Below are positions 42,951 to 49,758 of a stretch of DNA of 64,000 nucleotides, piece by piece (position 1 is the stretch's first letter; every line of letters starts with the position of its first letter). The stretch is from contig CAVZQK010000002.1 in the NCBI GenBank assembly GCA_963777355.1, positions 1 through 64,000 on the forward strand. The letters run 5' to 3'. The position numbers and the translations under genes were made by a program. Source of the DNA: DATJHM01 sp963777355. GTDB lineage: Bacteria > Chloroflexota > Ktedonobacteria > Ktedonobacterales > Ktedonobacteraceae. The notes below the pieces were generated by a model. It saw only the letters and a program-made list of their open reading frames with translations. It was not told the origin of the DNA and searched no databases.

Positions 42951-44979
42951 AGGCAAAAAGTATGAGGGACGACAGTTTGGTGAGTATCGTTTGCTGCGCT
43001 GGCTGGGTGGGGGCGGCTTCGGTGATGTTTATCTAGGCGAGCATGTTCGCGATCATAACAGGGCCGCTGTCAAAGTACTCCAGATGCGCTTTACGCAAAA
43101 TCAGGGCTTGCAGGAATTTATCAATGAAGCCCGCACGATGCGCCTTGTACACCCAAATATTATTCATGTTCTCGACTTCGGTATCGACACTGATGGTACT
43201 CCCTTTGTCGTTATGGAATATGCGCCACATGGCACCCTGCGTGATCGCCATCCCCACGGCACTAGTATTTCTCTCACCACTAGTAATATTTATGTTGAAG
43301 CTATGGCCTCCGCGCTCCAATACGCACATGAGCATCATTCTATTCATCGGGATGTCAAACCTGAAAATATGTTGATCGGTGCTCATCAGCAGCTCTGGCT
43401 CAGCGACTTTGGCATCGCCGCCGTTGTTCGTAGTAGCTACTCGCTTTCCACACAGGGTATGAGTGGTACCATCTCCTATATGGCTCCCGAACAGATTCAA
43501 GGCAAACCCTGCCCCGCCAGCGATCAGTACTCACTTGCCATTGCCGCCTACGAATGGCTGACTGGCCGTTATCCTTTTACCGGAACCGCTATGGAAATCA
43601 TCACCCAGCATATGGCGAAACAGCCTGAGCCGTTGACCCAGTTCAATCCAGGCCTGTCAGCTCAGGTAAGCCAGGTGATATTGACAGCTTTAGAAAAGGA
43701 GCCGAGCAAACGCTTTGCAACCATCCAGGCATTTGCCTCTGCTTTAAGACAGGCCAGCGAGATGACACCTGATTTTTCTGTAGCGTCTTCCGTTACCCTC
43801 TCTCCTTTTTCAGAGCGCTCGACGACTACGTTGCCTTTCTTTGATCCTCTACCACATCCTGAACCTCCTGCACCTACCACGCCTCTGCCATCTACCTCGC
43901 CCCTTCTTTCAAGACGGACCATCGTTGCTGGAGGTATACTTGTGCTTGCCGCTATCTCTGGTGCTGGCTATGTTGCCGGTATGCATCCCTTTGCAAGGCC
44001 GATAGCAACTATTCAAACTGGCAACAAAAATCTTTTGTCAAACGGCCATCCTTTAACTCCAGTGCCCTCTCCAACGCCTTCCCTGCCCATTGGCAAGCAC
44101 ATCTATACCTATCGTGGCCATAAAAATTATGTCTATACATTACAATGGTCAGCAGACGATCAGCGCCTGGTATCCAGCAGCGAGGATGGGACGGTCCAGG
44201 TCTGGGATGCCGCCACCGGCAATCATGCCTATGTCTATAGAGGACATACGGATCGTACCAATGAAGCTGTCTGGTCGCCTGATAACAAATGGATCGCCTC
44301 TGCCGCTTCTGATGCCACTGTGCAGATCTGGGATGCCGTCACTGGCGCTTTGCGCTATACCTATACTGGTCATGTTGGTCCTGTTTTTGCTGTTGCCTGG
44401 TCGCCCGATGGCAAGCGCATTGCATCTGGTGGCCTTGAAAAAACGGTGCATGTCTGGAATGCCACAAACGGTCAACATCTCTACACCTATCTCAGCCATA
44501 CTGATACGATCAATAAGCTTGCCTGGTCGCCCGATAGCAAGCGTATTGTCTCAGGCAGCACCGATACCACCGCGCAAGTCTGGAATGCGGACGATGGTAG
44601 CAATGCTTATCTCTATAGTGGTCATGCCAGTGTTGTCTATCGAGTAGCCTGGTCGCCCGCTGGCACGCATATAGCCTCTACCAGCTATGACAAGACAGTC
44701 CATGTCTGGAGTCCCATTCCTGATATCAGGAGAAAAATCATCTATGGCGGTCACACTGGACCAGTCATGGATTGTGCCTGGTCGCCCGATAGTACCCGCA
44801 TCGTCTCAGCCAGCGTAGACCGAACTGCCCAGATCTGGACTATAGCCAATGCCGAAACCATCTATACCTACACCGGCCATAGCGGAGGGGTCTTTTCTAT
44901 CGCCTGGTCCCACGCTGGTCGTTACATCGCCACTGGCAGCGACATCAGCGACCCCACGGCCCAGGTCTGGACTACCTGA
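42943..44979 (+). CDS. Ser/Thr protein kinase with transmembrane helix and seven WD40 repeats
   Basis: A 678-residue protein. Kinase domain ~13-275: LGGGGFGDVYLGE, Lys44 (AAVKVL), HRDVKPENM (Asp137), SDFGIAAVV (Asp155) and ISYMAPEQI. A Ser/Pro-rich linker (~285-320) is followed by one TM helix (~326-347) and then seven WD40 repeats (~390-678), each with the pattern Y-x-Y-x-G-H ... AWSPD ... (V/I)W, the last one ending at the C-terminus. The propeller is on the far side of the membrane from the kinase, so it may sense an external ligand. GAGGGA precedes the ATG, which overlaps the end of the EAD-like frame. Confidence 0.92.
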   Translation: MVEGKKYEGRQFGEYRLLRWLGGGGFGDVYLGEHVRDHNRAAVKVLQMRFTQNQGLQEFINEARTMRLVHPNIIHVLDFGIDTDGTPFVVMEYAPHGTLRDRHPHGTSISLTTSNIYVEAMASALQYAHEHHSIHRDVKPENMLIGAHQQLWLSDFGIAAVVRSSYSLSTQGMSGTISYMAPEQIQGKPCPASDQYSLAIAAYEWLTGRYPFTGTAMEIITQHMAKQPEPLTQFNPGLSAQVSQVILTALEKEPSKRFATIQAFASALRQASEMTPDFSVASSVTLSPFSERSTTTLPFFDPLPHPEPPAPTTPLPSTSPLLSRRTIVAGGILVLAAISGAGYVAGMHPFARPIATIQTGNKNLLSNGHPLTPVPSPTPSLPIGKHIYTYRGHKNYVYTLQWSADDQRLVSSSEDGTVQVWDAATGNHAYVYRGHTDRTNEAVWSPDNKWIASAASDATVQIWDAVTGALRYTYTGHVGPVFAVAWSPDGKRIASGGLEKTVHVWNATNGQHLYTYLSHTDTINKLAWSPDSKRIVSGSTDTTAQVWNADDGSNAYLYSGHASVVYRVAWSPAGTHIASTSYDKTVHVWSPIPDIRRKIIYGGHTGPVMDCAWSPDSTRIVSASVDRTAQIWTIANAETIYTYTGHSGGVFSIAWSHAGRYIATGSDISDPTAQVWTT

Positions 44980-45205
44980 ATCACTGACAGCACTTAGCGG
45001 AATTGGACAGTCTCCTAAGACTGGCTACGGGACAGAAGATATCATTGGCAAATATGTTTTCTGCGCTTCTCTAAATCTTCCCAAAAAAGCCTAAAGTTCT
45101 CCTCCCCCTGACCGAATAGAAAAGGGTAAGTACAAACGAGTGCTACATCGTCTGCACATAACGCAACGTATTTTTCGGTCTATTTACTAGAAGGAGCAAA
45201 AAATT

Positions 45206-45976
45206 ATGGCCTACCAAAATTATCAAGAGTGGAAAACAACCCCCATTCAGGGCGAACCCTATCTGTCCATTGTCATCCCCGCATACAACGAAGCAAAACG
45301 TATTGTCCCTACCATTGGTGCGATTAGCTCGTGTGTCTCAGATATGGGGTTTAATTGGGAGCTGATTATTTCGGATGACGGCTCTCGTGACAATACGCTT
45401 GCCCTTGTTGAGGGGCTGAAGCTGGTAAACCTGCACGTTATCCGTGCTCCCACGAATGAGGGCAAGGGCAGCGCTGTCCAGCGTGGTGTCCTGGCTGCCC
45501 GTGGCAGATATGTCCTGTTTGCCGATGCTGATAACTCGACTCCTGCTGAAGAGGTCGGCAGACTCTTGAAGACGTTGGTCAACGAGCGCTACGATGTCGC
45601 AATTGGCTCACGCGCCGCCGCTGGTGCTCACGAGGCTTCGCGCTCTTTCTTCCGCCGTCTGCTGAGTGGCGGACTCCGTACTATCGTCAAATATGGTCTC
45701 CGTTTCAATGTGCGTGATACGCAATGTGGCTTCAAAATGTATACGCGTGCGACTGCCCAGCGCCTGCATACAGCTCAGACTATCAAAGGCTTTTCGTTCG
45801 ATCTAGAACTGCTCTATCTGGCCTCAAAGCTCGGTTACAAAATTGCAGAGATTCCCGTGCAATGGGTAGAGGCCCCCGGCTCAAAAGTTGATGGTGCCAA
45901 AGAGGCTCGCCGCTTCATTCAGGATATGACAAAAATTAAAGTCAACGATCTACGCGGCGTCTATGCCCATGCATAA
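45206..45976 (+). CDS. GT2-family glycosyltransferase (ALG5/DPM1-like)
   Basis: A 256-residue GT-A enzyme: SIVIPAYNEAKRIVPTI (nucleotide-sugar fold start), IISDDGSRDNT, GSAVQRGVLAARG, FADADNSTP (DxD-type metal site) and DTQCGFKMYT followed by FSFDLELLY. This is the pattern of dolichyl-phosphate beta-glucosyl/mannosyltransferases, which load a polyprenyl phosphate with a hexose. It has no TM helices, so the product would be made at the cytoplasmic face and later flipped for glycan or protein decoration. AAGGAG lies 9 bases before the ATG. A hairpin and a repeat copy follow. Confidence 0.92.
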   Translation: MAYQNYQEWKTTPIQGEPYLSIVIPAYNEAKRIVPTIGAISSCVSDMGFNWELIISDDGSRDNTLALVEGLKLVNLHVIRAPTNEGKGSAVQRGVLAARGRYVLFADADNSTPAEEVGRLLKTLVNERYDVAIGSRAAAGAHEASRSFFRRLLSGGLRTIVKYGLRFNVRDTQCGFKMYTRATAQRLHTAQTIKGFSFDLELLYLASKLGYKIAEIPVQWVEAPGSKVDGAKEARRFIQDMTKIKVNDLRGVYAHA

Positions 45977-45994
45977 ACATACAATCTCTCTCTC

Positions 45995-46038
45995 GTCGTT
46001 TTCTCCCGGACTCTTTTCGGAAAGGGCGGCAAAACGAC
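45995..46038 (+). terminator. Hairpin after the GT2 gene
   Basis: GTCGTTTT (45995-46002) pairs with AAAACGAC (46031-46038), with CCG/CGG inside. It directly precedes the repeat copy at 46042. Confidence 0.55.
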
Positions 46039-46041
46039 CAT

Positions 46042-46090
46042 GTAGGGTCGGCTGTTGATCTCTGACCACCTCGCCGAACGATCATCTCGC
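46042..46090. repeat. Second copy of the dispersed repeat (partial)
   Basis: Begins GTAGGGTCGGCTGTTGATCT and follows the left end of the element at 15075 for ~48 bases with a handful of differences, then diverges. The internal hairpin and right inverted end of the 15-kb copy are not found here, so this is a truncated or different form. Confidence 0.6.
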
Positions 46091-46122
46091 TTTTCAAAAG
46101 GAGAGGTTCGTTGCCAAAAGCC

Positions 46123-46151
46123 TTGACAAAAATACTATGGTTACTTATAAT
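46123..46151 (+). promoter_or_regulatory. Consensus sigma-70 promoter of the MarR gene
   Basis: TTGACA (46123-46128) and TATAAT (46146-46151) are perfect consensus hexamers with a 17-base spacer, 57 bases before the MarR start. Confidence 0.85.
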
Positions 46152-46175
46152 AAAAATAGATAGTAAGGTGCCATA
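46136..46175. promoter_or_regulatory. Inverted repeat over the promoter; candidate MarR operator
   Basis: TATGGTTACT (46136-46145) matches, as an inverted copy with a 4-base insertion, AGTAA-GGTG-CCATA (46162-46175). It spans the -10 box, where bound MarR would block polymerase. Confidence 0.45.
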
Positions 46176-46207
46176 CAATATGATAGCGTGAAGAGAGGAG
46201 GAAAACA

Positions 46208-46720
46208 ATGGAGCGTACGCTTCGCCTTTTGCCACGGCAGCAAGTTTTTTTGGACCTTGCGCGTCAGATGCCCACGGTGAATACTACCTCGTTAGAAACG
46301 TACCTGCGCTTCTTATTGGTCGCTCGCGATCTCTTTGCTGCTCAACAAGCATTCTATGACCGCTTCGAGCTCTCAGAAGGAAAATTCGTTGTGCTCCTCT
46401 TACTTCAGCAGGCCCCTCACTATCGCCTGACTCCTTCAGCGCTGGCTGAAGCCGCCGACGTGACTCGTGCAACCATCACCGGATTGTTGGTCAGTCTGGA
46501 GCGTTCCGGATTTGTCAAACGTATGGAGCATCCCGAAGACGGACGGATGTTTAGCATCGAGCTCACTCAATCGGCACTTGATCTTCTTGAGCAGACGTTG
46601 CCGGAGCGCTTCAATCACATTGAGGAGTTTATGTCTTCTCTTACAGAGGAAGAACAGCACCAGCTGCGTAGCCTGCTAGAGAAAATGACCCGTGGACTTT
46701 CTGCGTTTAACGACGTGTAA
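46208..46720 (+). CDS. MarR family transcriptional regulator
   Basis: A 170-residue winged-helix regulator: FVVLLLLQQAPHYRLTPSAL (helices before the HTH), LAEAADVTRATITGLLVSLE (recognition helix), then the wing GFVKRMEHPEDGRMFSIELT with the conserved Asp-Gly-Arg. MarR dimers bind palindromes and release on ligand binding. It has a perfect promoter with an inverted repeat across it, indicating autoregulation. AGGAGG lies 8 bases before the ATG. The cytidylate-kinase-like gene 120 bp downstream could be co-transcribed. Confidence 0.92.
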   Translation: MERTLRLLPRQQVFLDLARQMPTVNTTSLETYLRFLLVARDLFAAQQAFYDRFELSEGKFVVLLLLQQAPHYRLTPSALAEAADVTRATITGLLVSLERSGFVKRMEHPEDGRMFSIELTQSALDLLEQTLPERFNHIEEFMSSLTEEEQHQLRSLLEKMTRGLSAFNDV

Positions 46721-46840
46721 AGTTTTTTTGCTTTTGTAGTAAGCCGCCTTAGTAGTTTGAAACAAGGTGAATGCAAGTGGCTGAGTGGGTCACGCTGGCC
46801 TTGCTAAACCTGGATTTTTCCCAGAGGAGGGGGACATATC

Positions 46841-47611
46841 ATGGAAGATAAAAGTGTCATCAATCAAATGCGTGCTATTACCATCTCGCGGGAATATGGT
46901 AGCGGCGGGGGTGAGATTGCTGCCCGTCTTGCAAAGCGTCTGGAGTGGGATTTAATCGATCATTCTATTGTTGAGCGCGCTGCGCGCGAGATGGGTATGA
47001 CTATCCAGGAGGCAGAGGCGCAAGATGAATACTCTGAGGGTCCCGTTTTACGTATCTTGAAGGGTATTCAATACCTTTACCCAGCCGCTATGGTTAGCAT
47101 GCCCCCCGATGCCTTTCTTTCAGATCCCAGGTATCGGAGTGACACTGGTAAGATTGTTCGCGCCGCCGCTGCACAGGGACGGGCCGTGATCGTAGGACGG
47201 GCTTCGCAGGTGATACTGGCAGATCGGCGTGACGTTTTGCACGTACGCATTGTTGCCCCCTTTGAAAAACGTGTGGCTTATGTCATGCAGCGCGAAGGTG
47301 TCAATCGCCAGACTGCCGAGTCCCGCATCCATACGAAAGATCATGATCGTGCCAGATATCTGGAGCGAGAATATCATCACAAACCGGATGATGCTCATCT
47401 GTACGACATTGTTCTTAGCACCTCTCTCCTGACTCTGGATAGCGTTGTGGATATCATTTGCACGACGCTCCAACAGAAGGCCAGACGCCTTTCTGTAAAG
47501 ACAGGTGAGCTCGGACCTGCTATTGCCCAGCCGCGCTATTCCAGTGAGCCGAGCGACTTCCAACTCCCTCTGCATTCCAGTGATGCTACTGGTAGTGCTC
47601 AGAGAAGATAA
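46841..47611 (+). CDS. Cytidylate kinase-like family protein
   Basis: A 256-residue P-loop protein. The start AITISREYGSGGGEIAARLA is the cytidylate-kinase-like phosphate-binding loop, followed by WDLIDHSIVERAAREMG, AVIVGRASQVILADRRDVLH and a LID-like HTKDHDRARYLEREYHH. It matches the 'cytidylate kinase-like' (AAA_26) group rather than the essential Cmk; these are often paired with regulatory or stress genes and their substrate is not established. The last ~45 residues are a polar extension. GAGGAGGGGG precedes the ATG. A terminator follows. Confidence 0.85.
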   Translation: MEDKSVINQMRAITISREYGSGGGEIAARLAKRLEWDLIDHSIVERAAREMGMTIQEAEAQDEYSEGPVLRILKGIQYLYPAAMVSMPPDAFLSDPRYRSDTGKIVRAAAAQGRAVIVGRASQVILADRRDVLHVRIVAPFEKRVAYVMQREGVNRQTAESRIHTKDHDRARYLEREYHHKPDDAHLYDIVLSTSLLTLDSVVDIICTTLQQKARRLSVKTGELGPAIAQPRYSSEPSDFQLPLHSSDATGSAQRR

Positions 47612-47639
47612 CTGCGCCAATTTGCTCCATATGTGGAGT

Positions 47640-47670
47640 GGGGATAGCAAGGCTCGCGCTTGCTATCCCC
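47640..47670. terminator. Bidirectional terminator
   Basis: A perfect 12-bp stem (47640-47651 with 47659-47670), 7-base loop, between two convergent genes. Its right arm touches the stop codon of the glycosylase gene. Confidence 0.8.
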
Positions 47671-48263
47671 TATTCCCTTGACCTGTTGAGGATTGAAACT
47701 GAAATCTCGCCGGCCCGAAAGCAGTCAGAAGCGTGGTCATTGATCATGCCTACGGCTTGCATGAAAGCGTAGCAGATCGTCGCACCTACAAATTTGAAAC
47801 CGCGCTTCTTCAAGTCCTTACTCATCAATTCGCTCTTGGCTAGCGCGTTCTGCTCTTTTGCATCACTCAAAGGTTTCCCGCCTACAAACTGCCAGATGTA
47901 TGTATCGAAACTACCGAACTCGCGCTGAACAGCAAGAAGAGCTCTGGCATTTTCCACGACGGCGTTAATCTTCAGACGGTTGCGGATAATGCCAGCATTT
48001 TGTAGGAGTTCTGCCTTTTTCTCCTCGGTGTAGTTCGCGATAATTTCGGCATCGAAGTTATCAAAGGCTTTACGATACTGGTCGCGTCTTTTGAGAATGG
48101 TGAGCCAGCTTAAACCTGCCTGTGCGCCTTCCAGATTGAGCATCTCAAAAAGGATATGGTCATCATGGACTGGTACCCCCCACTCCTCATCGTGATACGG
48201 TATAAATAACTCATGAGACTCTGCCCATTGGCAGCGTACTTTTTTTACCCCTGTCATTTTCAT
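47670..48263 (-). CDS. tag: DNA-3-methyladenine glycosylase I
   Basis: A 197-residue base-excision repair enzyme that removes 3-methyladenine from alkylated DNA. It has the TagA pattern: N-terminal zinc ligands in CQWAESHELFIPYHDEEWG, catalytic-pocket sequence DDHILFEMLNLEGAQAGLSW with LTILKRRDQYRKAFDNFD, and the closing zinc site INDHASDCF near the C-terminus. Length agrees with the family (~190). Convergent with the cytidylate-kinase-like gene through a shared terminator. No operon partner is seen. Confidence 0.93.
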   Translation of the reverse strand: MKMTGVKKVRCQWAESHELFIPYHDEEWGVPVHDDHILFEMLNLEGAQAGLSWLTILKRRDQYRKAFDNFDAEIIANYTEEKKAELLQNAGIIRNRLKINAVVENARALLAVQREFGSFDTYIWQFVGGKPLSDAKEQNALAKSELMSKDLKKRGFKFVGATICYAFMQAVGMINDHASDCFRAGEISVSILNRSRE

Positions 48264-48384
48264 TTCTCTTTATTCGTTTTTACTATTGATCTCATTATAT
48301 CTCAAGAAAGTTCTCATTCTGCCGATAAAGATAGTGAGGCCTCTTCTCACATCTTCATAACTAGCATGGAGTAACGTCTTTTGT

Positions 48385-49758
48385 ATGTGTTATGATCTGC
48401 CTATGCGAAGATTTTTACCGTCACTATATCCATACTGTTTCGTCTACCTGCTTAGCCTATTCTTGCTTGGAGGCTGTGGCTCGCCAGCATCCTCTGCTCA
48501 GTCCACTGATACTGGACCATGTCCCCATCCTGGCAAGATTCAGGCCAATTCGACAAACTTGCCGTCTGCAACCGGTGACTGGCTACTCTTTCGTGGCGAT
48601 GTACAACGTACAGGTGCAGCCATGAGTGGTGCCACAATCCTGCGTCCTGCCTGGACCTATTGTACGGGGGGAGCCGTCTTTGCCTCTCCCGTGGCGCAGG
48701 CGGGTATTGCCTATATTGCCTCAACTGACCGCACTGTGGCGGCCATCGATATCCAGCATGGACGCGTCCTCTGGCAGTTTCAGACGGGTGCTCCCGTCTA
48801 TAGTACTCCTCTGCTTAATCAGACGTTTCTCTATGTCGGGACTGTGGCCGGGACTCTGTATGCCCTGGATACGCGTACAGGCCATATACGCTGGCAGGTC
48901 CAGATGCAACCCGATGGTGCCAATATCTGGTCCTCGCCTGTCCTTGCCCAGGGCCTGCTCATTTTCGGTGTCGCCTCTTCCCTCAATGAGCAGCCAAAAA
49001 TCTCTGGTCAGATTGTCGCCCTGGATGCGACAACTGGTCAGCAGCGCTGGAAAACCTATACATTGCCCAATGCTGCACCAGGCGGAGGTGTCTGGAGTTC
49101 TCCCGCCATTGATCCTGTCCGGCAAATCGTCTATGCCGGCACTGGCGATCCAGATGATGGCGTTCAGGCTTTAAGATTGACGGACGGTCATCTGCTCTGG
49201 CATTGGCGTTCAGTTCTACAAGATGTTTCTGATACAGATATTGGCTCTGGCCCCTTGCTTTACCACGATAAAGAAGGACATGAACGTGTCGTCGCCGGTG
49301 GCAAGGATGGCTGGCTTTATAGCCTGGCAGGTGATACGGGACGTGTGGTCTGGAAAACTCGGATCGATGCGCAAATTTTCGGTTCCCCAGCACTTTCTAA
49401 TGGGAGTATATACGCTGTTGGGACCGGTAGTGGACAGACAACCTGCCGTGCTCTGGATGCAGAGACGGGCCGGCAACGCTGGCAGTTTTCGATACCGCAG
49501 AAAGGCTATTCCTCTCCCGTGGTTGCTGACCAGGTTCTGTATCTGGGAACTGGCAATGGTTTTGGCTCTGGTGCTGGCAATCTAGATGTTTTGGCTACAA
49601 CGAATGGACAGCTCCTACAACAGATCCACTTGCACACGACGGCTAGCTCGTCTCCAACTGTGCTGGCGAACTGGGTATTGTTGGGTACAAACAACGGCAA
49701 TGTCAATGCATTTGTTCGTCAAGGGGAGGTGCATCCTCAAGAAGAAGGGGGAGTGTAA
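48385..49758 (+). CDS. PQQ-repeat beta-propeller lipoprotein
   Basis: A 457-residue protein with a signal peptide ending in lipobox LFLLGGC (Cys ~31). The mature part is a PQQ-type eight-bladed propeller: repeated strands such as VAAIDIQHGRVLWQFQTG, LYALDTRTGHIRWQVQM, IVALDATTGQQRWKTY, LYSLAGDTGRVVWKTR and CRALDAETGRQRWQFS. No dehydrogenase active site is visible, so it is likely a BamB-like or binding propeller, not an enzyme. An ATG 6 codons later (48403) is an equally good start. Its last 56 bp overlap the convergent histidine kinase. Confidence 0.87.
   Translation: MCYDLPMRRFLPSLYPYCFVYLLSLFLLGGCGSPASSAQSTDTGPCPHPGKIQANSTNLPSATGDWLLFRGDVQRTGAAMSGATILRPAWTYCTGGAVFASPVAQAGIAYIASTDRTVAAIDIQHGRVLWQFQTGAPVYSTPLLNQTFLYVGTVAGTLYALDTRTGHIRWQVQMQPDGANIWSSPVLAQGLLIFGVASSLNEQPKISGQIVALDATTGQQRWKTYTLPNAAPGGGVWSSPAIDPVRQIVYAGTGDPDDGVQALRLTDGHLLWHWRSVLQDVSDTDIGSGPLLYHDKEGHERVVAGGKDGWLYSLAGDTGRVVWKTRIDAQIFGSPALSNGSIYAVGTGSGQTTCRALDAETGRQRWQFSIPQKGYSSPVVADQVLYLGTGNGFGSGAGNLDVLATTNGQLLQQIHLHTTASSSPTVLANWVLLGTNNGNVNAFVRQGEVHPQEEGGV

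Noticed and set aside
46772..46810. Segment resembling the 5' half of a tRNA-Ser(GCU), with GTGGCTGAGTGGG and TTGCTAA
   Set aside because: The anticodon stem does not pair, and no variable arm, T arm or acceptor complement follows before the kinase-like gene's ribosome site.
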